48,011 nucleotides of DNA from an uncultured Bacilli bacterium (lineage in GTDB: Bacteria; Bacillota_I; Bacilli_A; RF39; UBA660), in NCBI GenBank assembly GCA_944331895.1, contig CALVIX010000007.1:1-48011 (forward strand). Reading direction: 5' to 3'. Position 1 is the stretch's first letter; the number at the start of each line of letters is the position of its first letter. The notes beneath the pieces are model-generated. The model ran no database searches. It had not been told where the DNA came from and saw only the letters and a list, made by a program, of their open reading frames with translations. Both the position numbers and the translations under genes were made by a program. Below are positions 32,221 through 40,399 of the stretch, in pieces.

Positions 32221-33380
32221 TAAAGATGATATTCACTCTTATCTTCAGGTGGTGTAGTTGCCATTTCTAAGATGCCAATCACCTCATCTAGCAGCATCAT
32301 CTTTTCTTCCTCATTTCGAATCATTTGAAGCTGACGAATTCTACTAGTCACTGCGTCTTTTACACTAATCTCTTCTACTGGATAACGGTTTAATCTTTCC
32401 GGATCCCTTAGTGCGATTTCTTTCAATGTAGCAAATCGAACATCGTTTGTCGTATTTAATGTTTCTATTAAACGGTCGTATGCTTTCTTTTTATCCTCTA
32501 TGGATATTAAACTCTTATACTCTCTTAGTAGTTTCGATATGTGTTCAGCATAAGAATCATCTGGTAACGGAATTTTATCAAACGTGAAACTTCCATCTAA
32601 AATACTTCGTTGTAACTCTCCCAGTTTCCCCTGATATCTCAATTTTTCAAAATAATTCATACTCTTAAAAAGCCGATCTTCATCTTCTTGCTGTTTTTGT
32701 TTTTGAAGCATCCAATCTTGTCTATACTCTTCTTGTTCTTCCTTCAATTCTTTAAAGTATCTGCGAGCTCCACAATGTACACCTCGCAACACATGATAAT
32801 TACGTAAGTATTCTTTTGCCCAATAAAGAGAATCTCGCGTACCGTTATAATTTTTTAAAGCTTCCGCCATCTTTTTTCCCACATACCTTTGAGTAATCAA
32901 TGTATCTATAAATTTTGGATCTGTCACCCACTGTTCAAATCGATCACAATACTCTCTATACTCTGGTATATCTGTATATAACGTCTCTCTTTGATAGCGG
33001 TATAAAGCATATAGAATCTGTTCGATCGATTCATCGCGATAAATAAGATCAAATCGCTGTTCTCTCAGATATTTTCCTTGGTGGTATTTATAAAAATGAA
33101 TTATGGGCGTTACTTCAGAATACCGAAAGAAAGAATTTCCCTTTTGTTCAAACAAATCCTCTATAAAAGCCTCCTCACAAGGATAATGAATGGTGATTCG
33201 ATCAATATCGATCGCTTTCACATTTTTTTGATTTGCTATACATTGGCTATGATAACGATAAATAGTTGTAAAACGATCTTCCCCTTTATATGCATCAAAT
33301 TTTTCTGGATGTTTTGGAACTATTTTTGGGTCCGTTACTACAAATTCTAAGTAGTAGACATTATCTGCTCTTTTCTCCAT
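32220..33380 (-). CDS. Hypothetical protein, 386 residues
   Basis: No domain I recognise. It is a soluble, charged, Tyr- and Arg-rich, mainly helical protein beginning MEKRADNVYYLEFVV, with Glu/Gln-rich coiled stretches in the middle (KELKEEQEEYRQDWMLQKQ) and a Met/Glu-rich end. No signal peptide or membrane segment. GGAGGG lies 6 bases before the ATG and it ends at its own terminator. Real by coding signal; function unknown. Confidence 0.82.
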   Translation of the reverse strand: MEKRADNVYYLEFVVTDPKIVPKHPEKFDAYKGEDRFTTIYRYHSQCIANQKNVKAIDIDRITIHYPCEEAFIEDLFEQKGNSFFRYSEVTPIIHFYKYHQGKYLREQRFDLIYRDESIEQILYALYRYQRETLYTDIPEYREYCDRFEQWVTDPKFIDTLITQRYVGKKMAEALKNYNGTRDSLYWAKEYLRNYHVLRGVHCGARRYFKELKEEQEEYRQDWMLQKQKQQEDEDRLFKSMNYFEKLRYQGKLGELQRSILDGSFTFDKIPLPDDSYAEHISKLLREYKSLISIEDKKKAYDRLIETLNTTNDVRFATLKEIALRDPERLNRYPVEEISVKDAVTSRIRQLQMIRNEEEKMMLLDEVIGILEMATTPPEDKSEYHL

Positions 33381-33407
33381 AAATGTCCCTCCTACATTTT
33401 ATTATAC

Positions 33408-33446
33408 AGAAGTAAAAAAGAAAAGGAAAGTTATTTTTCCTCTCCT
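33408..33446 (-). terminator. Terminator behind the ytxH-like gene
   Basis: AGGAAA and TTTCCT arms around an AT loop, followed by a T/C-rich run on the minus strand; overlaps the stop codon at 33431-33433. Confidence 0.65.
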
Positions 33447-33844
33447 TCTAATCTTGCCAATACTTCTTTTGTCGTTTTGACTGCCGCTTCACGAATAGAA
33501 TTAGCAGTTTTTTCTAACATCGGAGTTCCTTTTTCTATCGCATAATCTACAAGTTCCTCTGTTGCATCTTGAATTTGCTTTGCTTTTTTCTTTGCAATTT
33601 TTAATACTTTCTCTTTATCTAAATCCTCTAATTCATCTTTGATGTTATATAATTTTACTTCGAACTCTTCTTTTACTTCATCAACGTCAATTGACTTTAC
33701 TTTTGCAATCATATCGTCGATCAACACTTTAATGTCTTCTCTTGTTTCACTACCTTTTTTAGGAGCAAATAAAATTCCTAATCCTGCTCCAACAGCAGCT
33801 CCTGCCAAAAATTTTCCTACGCCACTTTTCTTCTTTTTACTCAT
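33431..33844 (-). CDS. YtxH-domain protein
   Basis: 137 residues. FLAGAAVGAGLGILFAPKKGSETRED is the YtxH signature (a glycine-rich membrane-associating segment followed by APKKG), then a charged amphipathic helical region. Such proteins are linked to stress and envelope maintenance; no activity is known. Its start overlaps the stop of the DUF948 gene by 8 bases (ATGAGTAA), and DUF948/YtxH pairs are a regular arrangement in Bacillota. Confidence 0.9.
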   Translation of the reverse strand: MSKKKKSGVGKFLAGAAVGAGLGILFAPKKGSETREDIKVLIDDMIAKVKSIDVDEVKEEFEVKLYNIKDELEDLDKEKVLKIAKKKAKQIQDATEELVDYAIEKGTPMLEKTANSIREAAVKTTKEVLARLEGEEK

Positions 33845-34127
33845 CGTTCATTCCCTCTTTCTTTTTCTTTCTATTTAATAAATTATGAATCCCACTTACG
33901 ATAAACTGTGTCACCGTATCACTCATCGTATTGATTGCATCTGCCGTCTTATCGACAAGCGAAAAGACACCATCTAACTTACGTGATTTATCTGAAACAT
34001 CATCTATAACGTGATCTACTTTGTCTAGAGTGTTCATCAATCTAAGCACAAGTATAATCAACGTTACTAATAGTATAGCTCCTAAAACGTAAAATATGAC
34101 TGCAAAAAATTCACTGATACTAATCAT
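33837..34127 (-). CDS. DUF948-type membrane protein
   Basis: 96 residues. One N-terminal membrane span (EFFAVIFYVLGAILLVTLIILVLRL), then an amphipathic helix of heptad type (LDKVDHVIDDVSDKSRKLDGVFSLVDKTADAINTMSDTV) and a basic tail. It overlaps the acidic protein gene by one base (TAATG) and the YtxH gene by eight, forming a translationally coupled operon. Confidence 0.85.
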   Translation of the reverse strand: MISISEFFAVIFYVLGAILLVTLIILVLRLMNTLDKVDHVIDDVSDKSRKLDGVFSLVDKTADAINTMSDTVTQFIVSGIHNLLNRKKKKEGMNDE

Positions 34128-34960
34128 TATTCTTCATCCCTCTTTTCGTACATAGAGTCAATTAAGTTGAATAAATCGCTTTCATTTAAATTTAATTCAT
34201 CGTCTGATGAAGAATCATCGTTCATTGCCGCCTCGACCATGTTACTATCTTGCTTATGCTTTGGTTGTACCTCTTCATCATCAAGCATATCAAAATCATC
34301 CGTAGTAGTAGACGATGGAGTTTCATCAGATAAAATATCTAATGGATTTTCTTCTACTTCATCATATTTTAAATCATCCAGTAAATCTTCCTCTAAATCA
34401 GGAGTTTGATCGTGATACGTCTCTCTGCTTACAGATACGATATCTTCTTCCGTAAACGCAGTGTCGATATCATCTTCCAAAGTTCCGAAAGCTTTATTAC
34501 GTACATCATCAATATCCAATTTATGTGGCTTATGATAACTTTCATCCGTGTATGTCGCCTTACTAGAAATCTCCTCTTTTTTATAATTCTTATCTAGAAT
34601 TCCATAAACCGGTGAAATAATTGGAGATGGTTTAAACACTTTCTTCTCCTCATAATGAATTCCCTTAGCTTGGTAAGCATCCTCGCGTTTTACAACAGGC
34701 GCATTCTTCTTCTCCTTTTTCTTTTCTACTTTAGGTTTTTCTAACGATTCAAAATCTTTATCGTCAAAGAAGACTGGAAACGAAAATTTTTCCTCTTTCT
34801 TCTCTTCTTCTGCCTCAACTGTCACTTCTTTTTTTGGAGAAGGCTTTTTTTCTTCTGCCGGTGCAGGTATCTCAACTTGAATTACTTCTTTTTTTACTGG
34901 TTCTACTGGAACCTCTTCCTCTTCTGTAAATAAATTCTTAACTTTTTCCATAAATCCCAT
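34127..34960 (-). CDS. Acidic protein with a SepF-like beginning and an SPIISPVYG motif
   Basis: 277 residues. It begins MGFMEKVKNLFTEEEE, like SepF, but lacks the SepF C-terminal fold, so I do not use that name. Low-complexity Lys/Glu/Pro stretches fill the first third, followed by KPSPIISPVYGILDKNYKKEEI, which looks like a short conserved linear motif, then acidic Asp/Ser regions and a short amphipathic helix (DLFNLIDSMYEKRDEE). Probably cytoplasmic, largely disordered, with binding motifs at the ends. Start 34960 has GAGGTGG upstream. Part of the operon lipoprotein, this gene, DUF948, YtxH. Confidence 0.72.
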   Translation of the reverse strand: MGFMEKVKNLFTEEEEVPVEPVKKEVIQVEIPAPAEEKKPSPKKEVTVEAEEEKKEEKFSFPVFFDDKDFESLEKPKVEKKKEKKNAPVVKREDAYQAKGIHYEEKKVFKPSPIISPVYGILDKNYKKEEISSKATYTDESYHKPHKLDIDDVRNKAFGTLEDDIDTAFTEEDIVSVSRETYHDQTPDLEEDLLDDLKYDEVEENPLDILSDETPSSTTTDDFDMLDDEEVQPKHKQDSNMVEAAMNDDSSSDDELNLNESDLFNLIDSMYEKRDEE

Positions 34961-34971
34961 ATATGGCCACC

Positions 34972-35634
34972 TCATTCTTCTGTAAATTTTTCTCTAATGA
35001 TTGTTTCCCTATCTTTTTCTTTCTCCTCTTTATCTTCTTTTTCATCCTGATATTCAAGCACATTTGTCGTTTCTTTTTTCGAAGTAAAGATATCATATTT
35101 TTCTTCTTTATTTGTAAAATAGGTTTCATTTAACATCAATTTAATAACATTATTATTAAATTTTACAGTGGATAAGATATAGGAAGCATTTAATACGACA
35201 ACATTTAAATCTTTCTTTGGAACCAGTGCCTCTATCTTCGCATAATTATACATAAATTCTACGAAGTATAAATCATCCTGTCGATTGATTTCCAAATATC
35301 CTTGCTTTCCATTTTGGTCAATTTTTTGAAAGTAATACGCATCCTTGTTTTCTTCGATATCGTACTTTTTCTTATGATAATAACTAATCGCATCAATATA
35401 TAAGTAGTAGTAATTACCATCAGAATATAACTTTTCGTTTAATTCGTTCGTATCGATATAATTAACGCCACGTGGTACGTAATACTTATATCCCTTTCCT
35501 ACGCGATTATACAACTTATTGTCTTTGGATAATACTACATTGATAGTATTCTCTAAACTTTCCGTATCTATTCTAACAATCGTACATCCCGTAAATAAAA
35601 GGACTGTTGTCAGTAGTACTATGATTTTTTTCAT
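34972..35634 (-). CDS. Hypothetical lipoprotein
   Basis: 220 residues. Signal peptide with lipobox LLFTGC, so it is anchored outside the membrane. The mature part is Tyr/Asn/Lys-rich with a beta-type middle, and the C-terminus is a highly charged Glu/Lys/Asp tail (EKEDKEEKEKDRET changed only slightly). Unknown family. First gene of a four-gene operon ending with YtxH; it ends only 12 bases inside the next ribosome-binding region. Confidence 0.82.
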   Translation of the reverse strand: MKKIIVLLTTVLLFTGCTIVRIDTESLENTINVVLSKDNKLYNRVGKGYKYYVPRGVNYIDTNELNEKLYSDGNYYYLYIDAISYYHKKKYDIEENKDAYYFQKIDQNGKQGYLEINRQDDLYFVEFMYNYAKIEALVPKKDLNVVVLNASYILSTVKFNNNVIKLMLNETYFTNKEEKYDIFTSKKETTNVLEYQDEKEDKEEKEKDRETIIREKFTEE

Positions 35635-35717
35635 ATCTCACCACTCTTACTATGATTATATCAAATAAATTCTTTTTAGAGAAGGTTTTTCTCTATTTTT
35701 TGTATAGTTGATGTATA

Positions 35718-36350
35718 CTATTTTTTCCTTACATCACAAAAGTAAATCGGCATTCCACGTCCGTGAAATTTCAGTTCGTACTCCGTCGGAATATTATCTG
35801 TTTTTAACGACTTGTATAAATCTAACGATATTTCCTCAATTACATATCCATATTGTGAAAATGATTCCAGCGAGAATTCAAAGAGTCCCATATTATCAGT
35901 CTTCATGACGATATGTGGATCTCCTACAAAAATAGCATCATAGCGTTTTAAAAACTTGGTACTCGTTAATCTTCGATCACTATGCCGAGTTTTCGGCCAA
36001 GGATCAGAAAAATTTAAATAAATCGTATCCACCTCATGATCAAATACTTCTTCAATCTCTGTTGCATCCATTCGTATCAACTTTAAGTTGGAAAGCTCTA
36101 TTCCTTCTAACTTTTCGATTGCACGAACTAACACGCTATCGTATTTTTCGATTCCGATAAAATTGATATGTGGATAACGTTTTGCATTTTCAATGATAAA
36201 GTTCCCTTTCCCCATACCAATTTCAATATGAATTGGATTTTGATTTTCAAATAACTGAGCCATCTTTCCACGATGTTGCTTCGGATCTAAAATGACATAA
36301 GAACTTTGACTAATTTTCTCTTTTGCGCCTTTTACATTTTTTAATCTCAT
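35718..36350 (-). CDS. trmB: tRNA (guanine46-N7)-methyltransferase
   Basis: 210 residues. HIEIGMGKGNFI is the SAM-binding motif, NFIGIEKYDSVLVRA follows, and YLNFSDPWPKTRHSDRRLTS is the DPWPKxRHxxRR signature with catalytic Asp. It makes m7G46 in tRNA. The TrmB C-terminal block TEYELKFHGRGMPIY is present. Complete, single gene. Confidence 0.97.
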   Translation of the reverse strand: MRLKNVKGAKEKISQSSYVILDPKQHRGKMAQLFENQNPIHIEIGMGKGNFIIENAKRYPHINFIGIEKYDSVLVRAIEKLEGIELSNLKLIRMDATEIEEVFDHEVDTIYLNFSDPWPKTRHSDRRLTSTKFLKRYDAIFVGDPHIVMKTDNMGLFEFSLESFSQYGYVIEEISLDLYKSLKTDNIPTEYELKFHGRGMPIYFCDVRKK

Positions 36351-36429
36351 TTCATCACCAACTATATTATATCACAATTTAAAAAGAAAGACATATAATG
36401 AATTAGAGAATTAAAGGAGTGTTGATAAA

Positions 36430-36771
36430 ATGAAAAAAGATCGTAATGTTGGAATGACTTCCCCATATACGATGTACCCTACTTATCAGGGAATGCCAGG
36501 TCCTCTACCTGGAATGCCAATGATGCAAGGAATGCCAATGCCTATGCAGAATGGATGCGGTTGTCAAATGAATCAGGGAATGAATATGGCACAAATGCAA
36601 GACATGAACTTCCAAAGTAACAATAATCAAATGCCAAACTCTAATATCCAAGATCAAATCAATCAACTAGATCGACGCGTCAGTCGTCTAGAAGCGACAT
36701 TAAGCGATTCTAAATCGATCGCTTATTCTAACAATACCAATTATACAGATGCAAATTATCATATGATGTAA
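36430..36771 (+). CDS. Met/Gln/Asn/Pro-rich small protein
   Basis: 113 residues. The first half is built from short GMP/MQGMP/GMNM units with CGCQ in the middle; the second half has a heptad helix (IQDQINQLDRRVSRLEATL). This composition resembles spore coat or outer-layer proteins of Bacillota, but no family is recognised. GGAG lies 10 bases before the ATG. It is monocistronic on the plus strand and shares a bidirectional terminator with the DUF2207 gene. Confidence 0.75.
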   Translation: MKKDRNVGMTSPYTMYPTYQGMPGPLPGMPMMQGMPMPMQNGCGCQMNQGMNMAQMQDMNFQSNNNQMPNSNIQDQINQLDRRVSRLEATLSDSKSIAYSNNTNYTDANYHMM

Positions 36772-36800
36772 AAAGGTTCACATTAAGTGAACCTTTTTTT
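36771..36800. terminator. Bidirectional terminator
   Basis: AAAAGGTTCAC (36771-36781) and GTGAACCTTTT (36787-36797) with T runs on both strands, between convergent genes. Confidence 0.92.
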
Positions 36801-38697
36801 AGAAGTGACCACCGCCACCTCCACCACCAAATGATCCTCCACCAGATGAAAAGCCTCCACCGAAGCCTCCACCAGAAGAATCGGAAGACATCGCTGCAGT
36901 ACGTGTTGAAATTGCCGTATTGACAGCACTATTAACAGAACGATTCATCGTTCGATTAAAAATCAACATAGAATTCATATAATGGTAATTATAGTATGGC
37001 GTCATTCCCACATACTCTGGTCCCAGATCCTGTACTTTGATCTGCATCGTCTTCATGAGTTTATCCGCACAACCAAACGTCATCGCATAGACTAAATATT
37101 TGCCCCAAAGTGCGATCTGTGGTAAATCTTTCGTCTCAAACTTACCAAAGTCATTTAAGAAATTGCGAAGCCCTTTCCATTTTGCGTATAATTCATTTCC
37201 TTCTTTCGTTCTACGCGTAAATGTCAAGAAATAAATCATTGCCGCAAATGCCATAATAAATACAATCATCGGTAACCATAAAATCTCTGCAAAATTTGCC
37301 GTTAATACTCCTATTAAAAATCCGATAAAAGCATAAACTGCAGCAAACGTAGGCCATTTTCCTTTTTTCTCAAAGAAATTCTTGGCTTTCGCCTCCGACT
37401 CACAACACGTCTTCCATAATGTATATTCTTGATAAAACCCTTCATAATCTTTTTTGGCATCCTTTTTCATTTGAGAAAGTGTCATCGTATTTCCCGGTGT
37501 TTTATCAAACAGCCACGATACAATTTGAAGTTCTGAAGGAGACAATTCTACAGTCCCATTCGTTTCTATATAAGTTAGGATATAGTCGTTCTTCTTCTCT
37601 GGGTTTTCTTCAAATTTCAATACCTTTTTTTCGATCAAATTCATAATACACGCAGATAGATCATCCGGCCGAATTTTTTTATTGAATAAATATCCAACGG
37701 TTGCTGGTGTATCGTCACTTGGAAAATCTCGGAAATATTTTCCTGGAAAAGTACTTTGATATTCTCGATCGTATTTATAATAAATATAAATTATAATAAA
37801 TATTAATCCTACGAGCCAAGCAATAGAAATTCCAATCGTTCCATAATATAGTACACGAGCTTTCATACGTTCTTGATTTGCTTGATCTGCTCGAGCTTCT
37901 TCTACTTCTAAAATCATTGGTAAAGCTTCTTCCCCAGTTGTTTTAGTAGCGTATGCAGCTTGATCTTTATCAAAAGCAAAGCGAACATCCATAGGCGTTC
38001 CAGCTCTTAGATCATCAATTTCTACTGTTATTAAATTTTTCCCATCTAAAGAAATATTTCCATTGAGTGGTCCATGCGCCCATGCGCGTAATTCATTCTT
38101 ATTTTCTGGCAAATGTATCTTCATTAAAAAATGTTCGATATCATCTGCTTGTTCATCCGTAAAAAGATTCCAACCAATCTCGGCAATATCAGAATGTAAA
38201 ATTGCCATATCTTTTAATCGATATTCAATCATAAATCCATTGGTTCCACCATTAGACGGATTATAGATACGATAGCGATAACCATTTCCCGTCGTTTCCA
38301 CTTGATACACGCCTCTCATACCAGAGCTAGCCATTTGACTTTCCTGAAATAACTCTCCTTCTTGTCGAATCAAATCAAAAGAATAATTTGTCGGTACTTC
38401 GACATTTCGAATAGAAAGTAATTCGATGTCAGTTCCGTTATAAATATCGCTTCCCTCAAACGAATCTTTCGTACCATCAAAAGCTTTTGCACTCACGTTT
38501 CGATAATTGATAATTCGTTCGTATCCATTATAGTCTCCAGTTAGTAAAAATAATTCCTTTACGTAAATATCTCCGCTACTTTCCACAGTTGCATCCACAT
38601 AATAATCTTTAATATAGACATCGCTAGAGGCACTCACCTGACTTGGTAAGAGCAACGCTACTAGAAATAAAATTAAAATTGTAATCTTTTGTCTCAT
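36799..38697 (-). CDS. DUF2207 membrane protein
   Basis: 632 residues. Signal peptide (ILILFLVALLLPSQVSAS), an extracytoplasmic beta domain of about 230 residues, a membrane span (YYGTIGISIAWLVGLIFIIIYIYYKY), a cytoplasmic region with TPATVGYLFNKKIRPDDLSACIMNLIEKK that is typical of DUF2207, two further spans, and a Gly/Ser-rich end (GGGFGGGFSSGGGSFGGGG). The Gly-rich tail is a regular family feature. Role unknown, perhaps envelope stress. It lies directly behind lemA, a frequent pairing. Confidence 0.93.
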   Translation of the reverse strand: MRQKITILILFLVALLLPSQVSASSDVYIKDYYVDATVESSGDIYVKELFLLTGDYNGYERIINYRNVSAKAFDGTKDSFEGSDIYNGTDIELLSIRNVEVPTNYSFDLIRQEGELFQESQMASSGMRGVYQVETTGNGYRYRIYNPSNGGTNGFMIEYRLKDMAILHSDIAEIGWNLFTDEQADDIEHFLMKIHLPENKNELRAWAHGPLNGNISLDGKNLITVEIDDLRAGTPMDVRFAFDKDQAAYATKTTGEEALPMILEVEEARADQANQERMKARVLYYGTIGISIAWLVGLIFIIIYIYYKYDREYQSTFPGKYFRDFPSDDTPATVGYLFNKKIRPDDLSACIMNLIEKKVLKFEENPEKKNDYILTYIETNGTVELSPSELQIVSWLFDKTPGNTMTLSQMKKDAKKDYEGFYQEYTLWKTCCESEAKAKNFFEKKGKWPTFAAVYAFIGFLIGVLTANFAEILWLPMIVFIMAFAAMIYFLTFTRRTKEGNELYAKWKGLRNFLNDFGKFETKDLPQIALWGKYLVYAMTFGCADKLMKTMQIKVQDLGPEYVGMTPYYNYHYMNSMLIFNRTMNRSVNSAVNTAISTRTAAMSSDSSGGGFGGGFSSGGGSFGGGGGGGHF

Positions 38698-38717
38698 TGT
38701 ACACTCCCCTTTAAAAT

Positions 38718-38744
38718 AAAAGACTTACATACGTAAGCCTAAAA
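38718..38744 (-). terminator. Terminator behind lemA
   Basis: CTTAC and GTAAG arms around a 4-base loop and a T-rich tail on the minus strand. It is weak, so read-through into the DUF2207 gene is likely. Confidence 0.6.
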
Positions 38745-39302
38745 TTGAACCTTAGGAACTTCTTTATCAGCTTCGGTTGCTTCAAAAAATGCCTCTGGTT
38801 TAAATCCAAACATAGAAGCCACAATATTAGATGGAAACATCTCTAGTTTGTTTTTGTATCCTAGCACCGCATCATTGTAGAATTGTCTTGCATAAGCAAT
38901 TTTATCTTCTGTTTCTTTTAAATTGTTTTGTAAATCGATAAAATTCGTGTTTGCTTTTAGATCTGGATAAGCTTCACTAATTGCAAATAAACGTCCTAAT
39001 GCTTGAGTCAATTCGCCATTTGCCTTCATCTCATCCTCTGGTGTCGTAGCACTAACCGCTTTGTTACGCGCACTTATAACGGCATCCAAAGTTTCTTTTT
39101 CATGTGATGCATATCCTTTAACTGTCTCTACTAAGTTAGGAATTAAATCCGCTCTTCTTTTCAATAAAACGTCAATTTGTGACCACTGATCTTGTACCAT
39201 GTTTCGTAAATTAACAAGTTTATTGTAAGTAGAAACAAAAAATGCAATCAATAATACGACAATAATCGCAATTACAATCAATACAATCCACATCGCATTC
39301 AT
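38739..39302 (-). CDS. lemA: LemA family protein
   Basis: 187 residues. One N-terminal membrane anchor (WIVLIVIAIIVVLLIAFFVSTYNKLV), then the LemA helical bundle with DQWSQIDVLLKRRADLIPNLVETVKGYASHE and ARQFYNDAVLGYKNKLEMFPSNIVA, both family hallmarks. The protein faces outward or inward by family member; function is not settled. GGAGGG precedes the ATG. It pairs with the DUF2207 gene downstream. Confidence 0.95.
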   Translation of the reverse strand: MNAMWIVLIVIAIIVVLLIAFFVSTYNKLVNLRNMVQDQWSQIDVLLKRRADLIPNLVETVKGYASHEKETLDAVISARNKAVSATTPEDEMKANGELTQALGRLFAISEAYPDLKANTNFIDLQNNLKETEDKIAYARQFYNDAVLGYKNKLEMFPSNIVASMFGFKPEAFFEATEADKEVPKVQF

Positions 39303-39451
39303 ATTATCCCTCCAATTCTAACTTCATTTTATCATATCATATGAAAAAAAGATACGACTTTTGATATATTTATTGTAAAAAATGAATGCTTCTCTCACTC
39401 ATGTATATTTTAAAGAAAAAAAAACACAATAACTATGAAAGGATGTGGACG

Positions 39452-39655
39452 ATGAAAATAGATATCAGAAAAAATATCATCGAAAACTTCAAAGATACAG
39501 ACACAGAAGAAATGAAAACTTCGATCGAACATTCTATTTCTGAACAAAAAGAAATTACTCTTCCAGGACTTGGCGTTTTCTTTGAAATTTTATGGGAACA
39601 AAGTGATGATAAAGCGAGAAAAGAAATCTTAAACACTATCAAAAAAGGATTATAA
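39452..39655 (+). CDS. sspI: Small acid-soluble spore protein I
   Basis: 67 residues. MKIDIRKNIIENFKDTD, then ITLPGLGVFFEILWEQSDD and EILNTIKKGL, match the SspI pattern (LPGLGVLFEVIW, then a KGL end). SspI proteins are made in the forespore and bind in the dormant spore. Start 39452 has AAAGGATG upstream; the open frame from 39386 is longer but lacks a ribosome-binding site. No sure forespore sigma-G promoter could be placed. This is the strongest single sign that the organism forms spores. Confidence 0.93.
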   Translation: MKIDIRKNIIENFKDTDTEEMKTSIEHSISEQKEITLPGLGVFFEILWEQSDDKARKEILNTIKKGL

Positions 39656-39688
39656 AAAAAGAGACTTCATTCGAAGTCTCTTTCATTT
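39655..39688. terminator. Bidirectional terminator behind sspI
   Basis: AGAGACTTC and GAAGTCTCT arms around ATTC, with A/T runs at both sides. Confidence 0.92.
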
Positions 39689-40387
39689 TTAACCTAAAAT
39701 TTGTGGCAAGATAAATACTGTAATAGTTAAGAAAATTGCATAAACAATTGCATAAGTATATCCAACTTTGTCATCGTCAATATCAGATGCATAGATAAAT
39801 CCCTGCACCATATATGTACTTTGAACAATTGCTCCACAACAGAAGATAATTGTCATCACTTGCGATGATACATACATAAATACAATAGAAAGTAATAATG
39901 TCACTGACATAATCACTGATGTACCTCCAAGCAATGCAAGCATCTTCTGATAACTTGAACTACCTTTAAACAACTTATCAGCAATCAAATAGAAAAGTCC
40001 AGCAAGTGCAGCATATACAATTATAATGACAACAAGCGTTGTAAAGAAAATTCTAGCATAAGGAATTTCCACTCCACCCATTGTAAATAACAAACTTGAT
40101 ACACTACCAGCAATCGCACTAATAATTTCTTTTGCCCCTAAACAGACAAACAGAGAAACGATAAGTGCATTGATTCCCAACAAGATTAAAGCAGGAACAA
40201 GATTATGATCTTGAACGAATTCTTGCAATGTTGAAACTGGTCTTGTAAACATACCCTTTACTGTTTCTAAAAGACCGTTTGAATTAAAACTTACTTGTTC
40301 TACTTCATTTTGATTTTCATTTTTTTCACAATCACATGGTTTACCATCAACAAGTGGTTTTCCACATTTCGTACAAAATTTAGCCAT
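39689..40387 (-). CDS. Zinc-ribbon Yip1-like membrane protein
   Basis: 232 residues. N-terminal zinc ribbon FCTKCGKPLVDGKPCDC, a polar linker, then five membrane segments (for example LVPALILLGINALIVSLFVCLG and FFTTLVVIIIVYAALAGLFYLI) in the Yip1-like layout. Function unknown. It follows the zinc-ribbon protein of 428 residues by 12 bases, so they are likely one transcript. Confidence 0.85.
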   Translation of the reverse strand: MAKFCTKCGKPLVDGKPCDCEKNENQNEVEQVSFNSNGLLETVKGMFTRPVSTLQEFVQDHNLVPALILLGINALIVSLFVCLGAKEIISAIAGSVSSLLFTMGGVEIPYARIFFTTLVVIIIVYAALAGLFYLIADKLFKGSSSYQKMLALLGGTSVIMSVTLLLSIVFMYVSSQVMTIIFCCGAIVQSTYMVQGFIYASDIDDDKVGYTYAIVYAIFLTITVFILPQILG

Positions 40388-40399
40388 TTCTAATCCTCC

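Noticed and set aside
34127-34960. Annotation as SepF
   Set aside because: Only the first dozen residues resemble SepF; the conserved C-terminal SepF domain is absent.
39340-39451. Forespore sigma-G promoter of sspI
   Set aside because: TGAATG and CATGTATA are present but their spacing is about 11 bp where 17-18 is needed.
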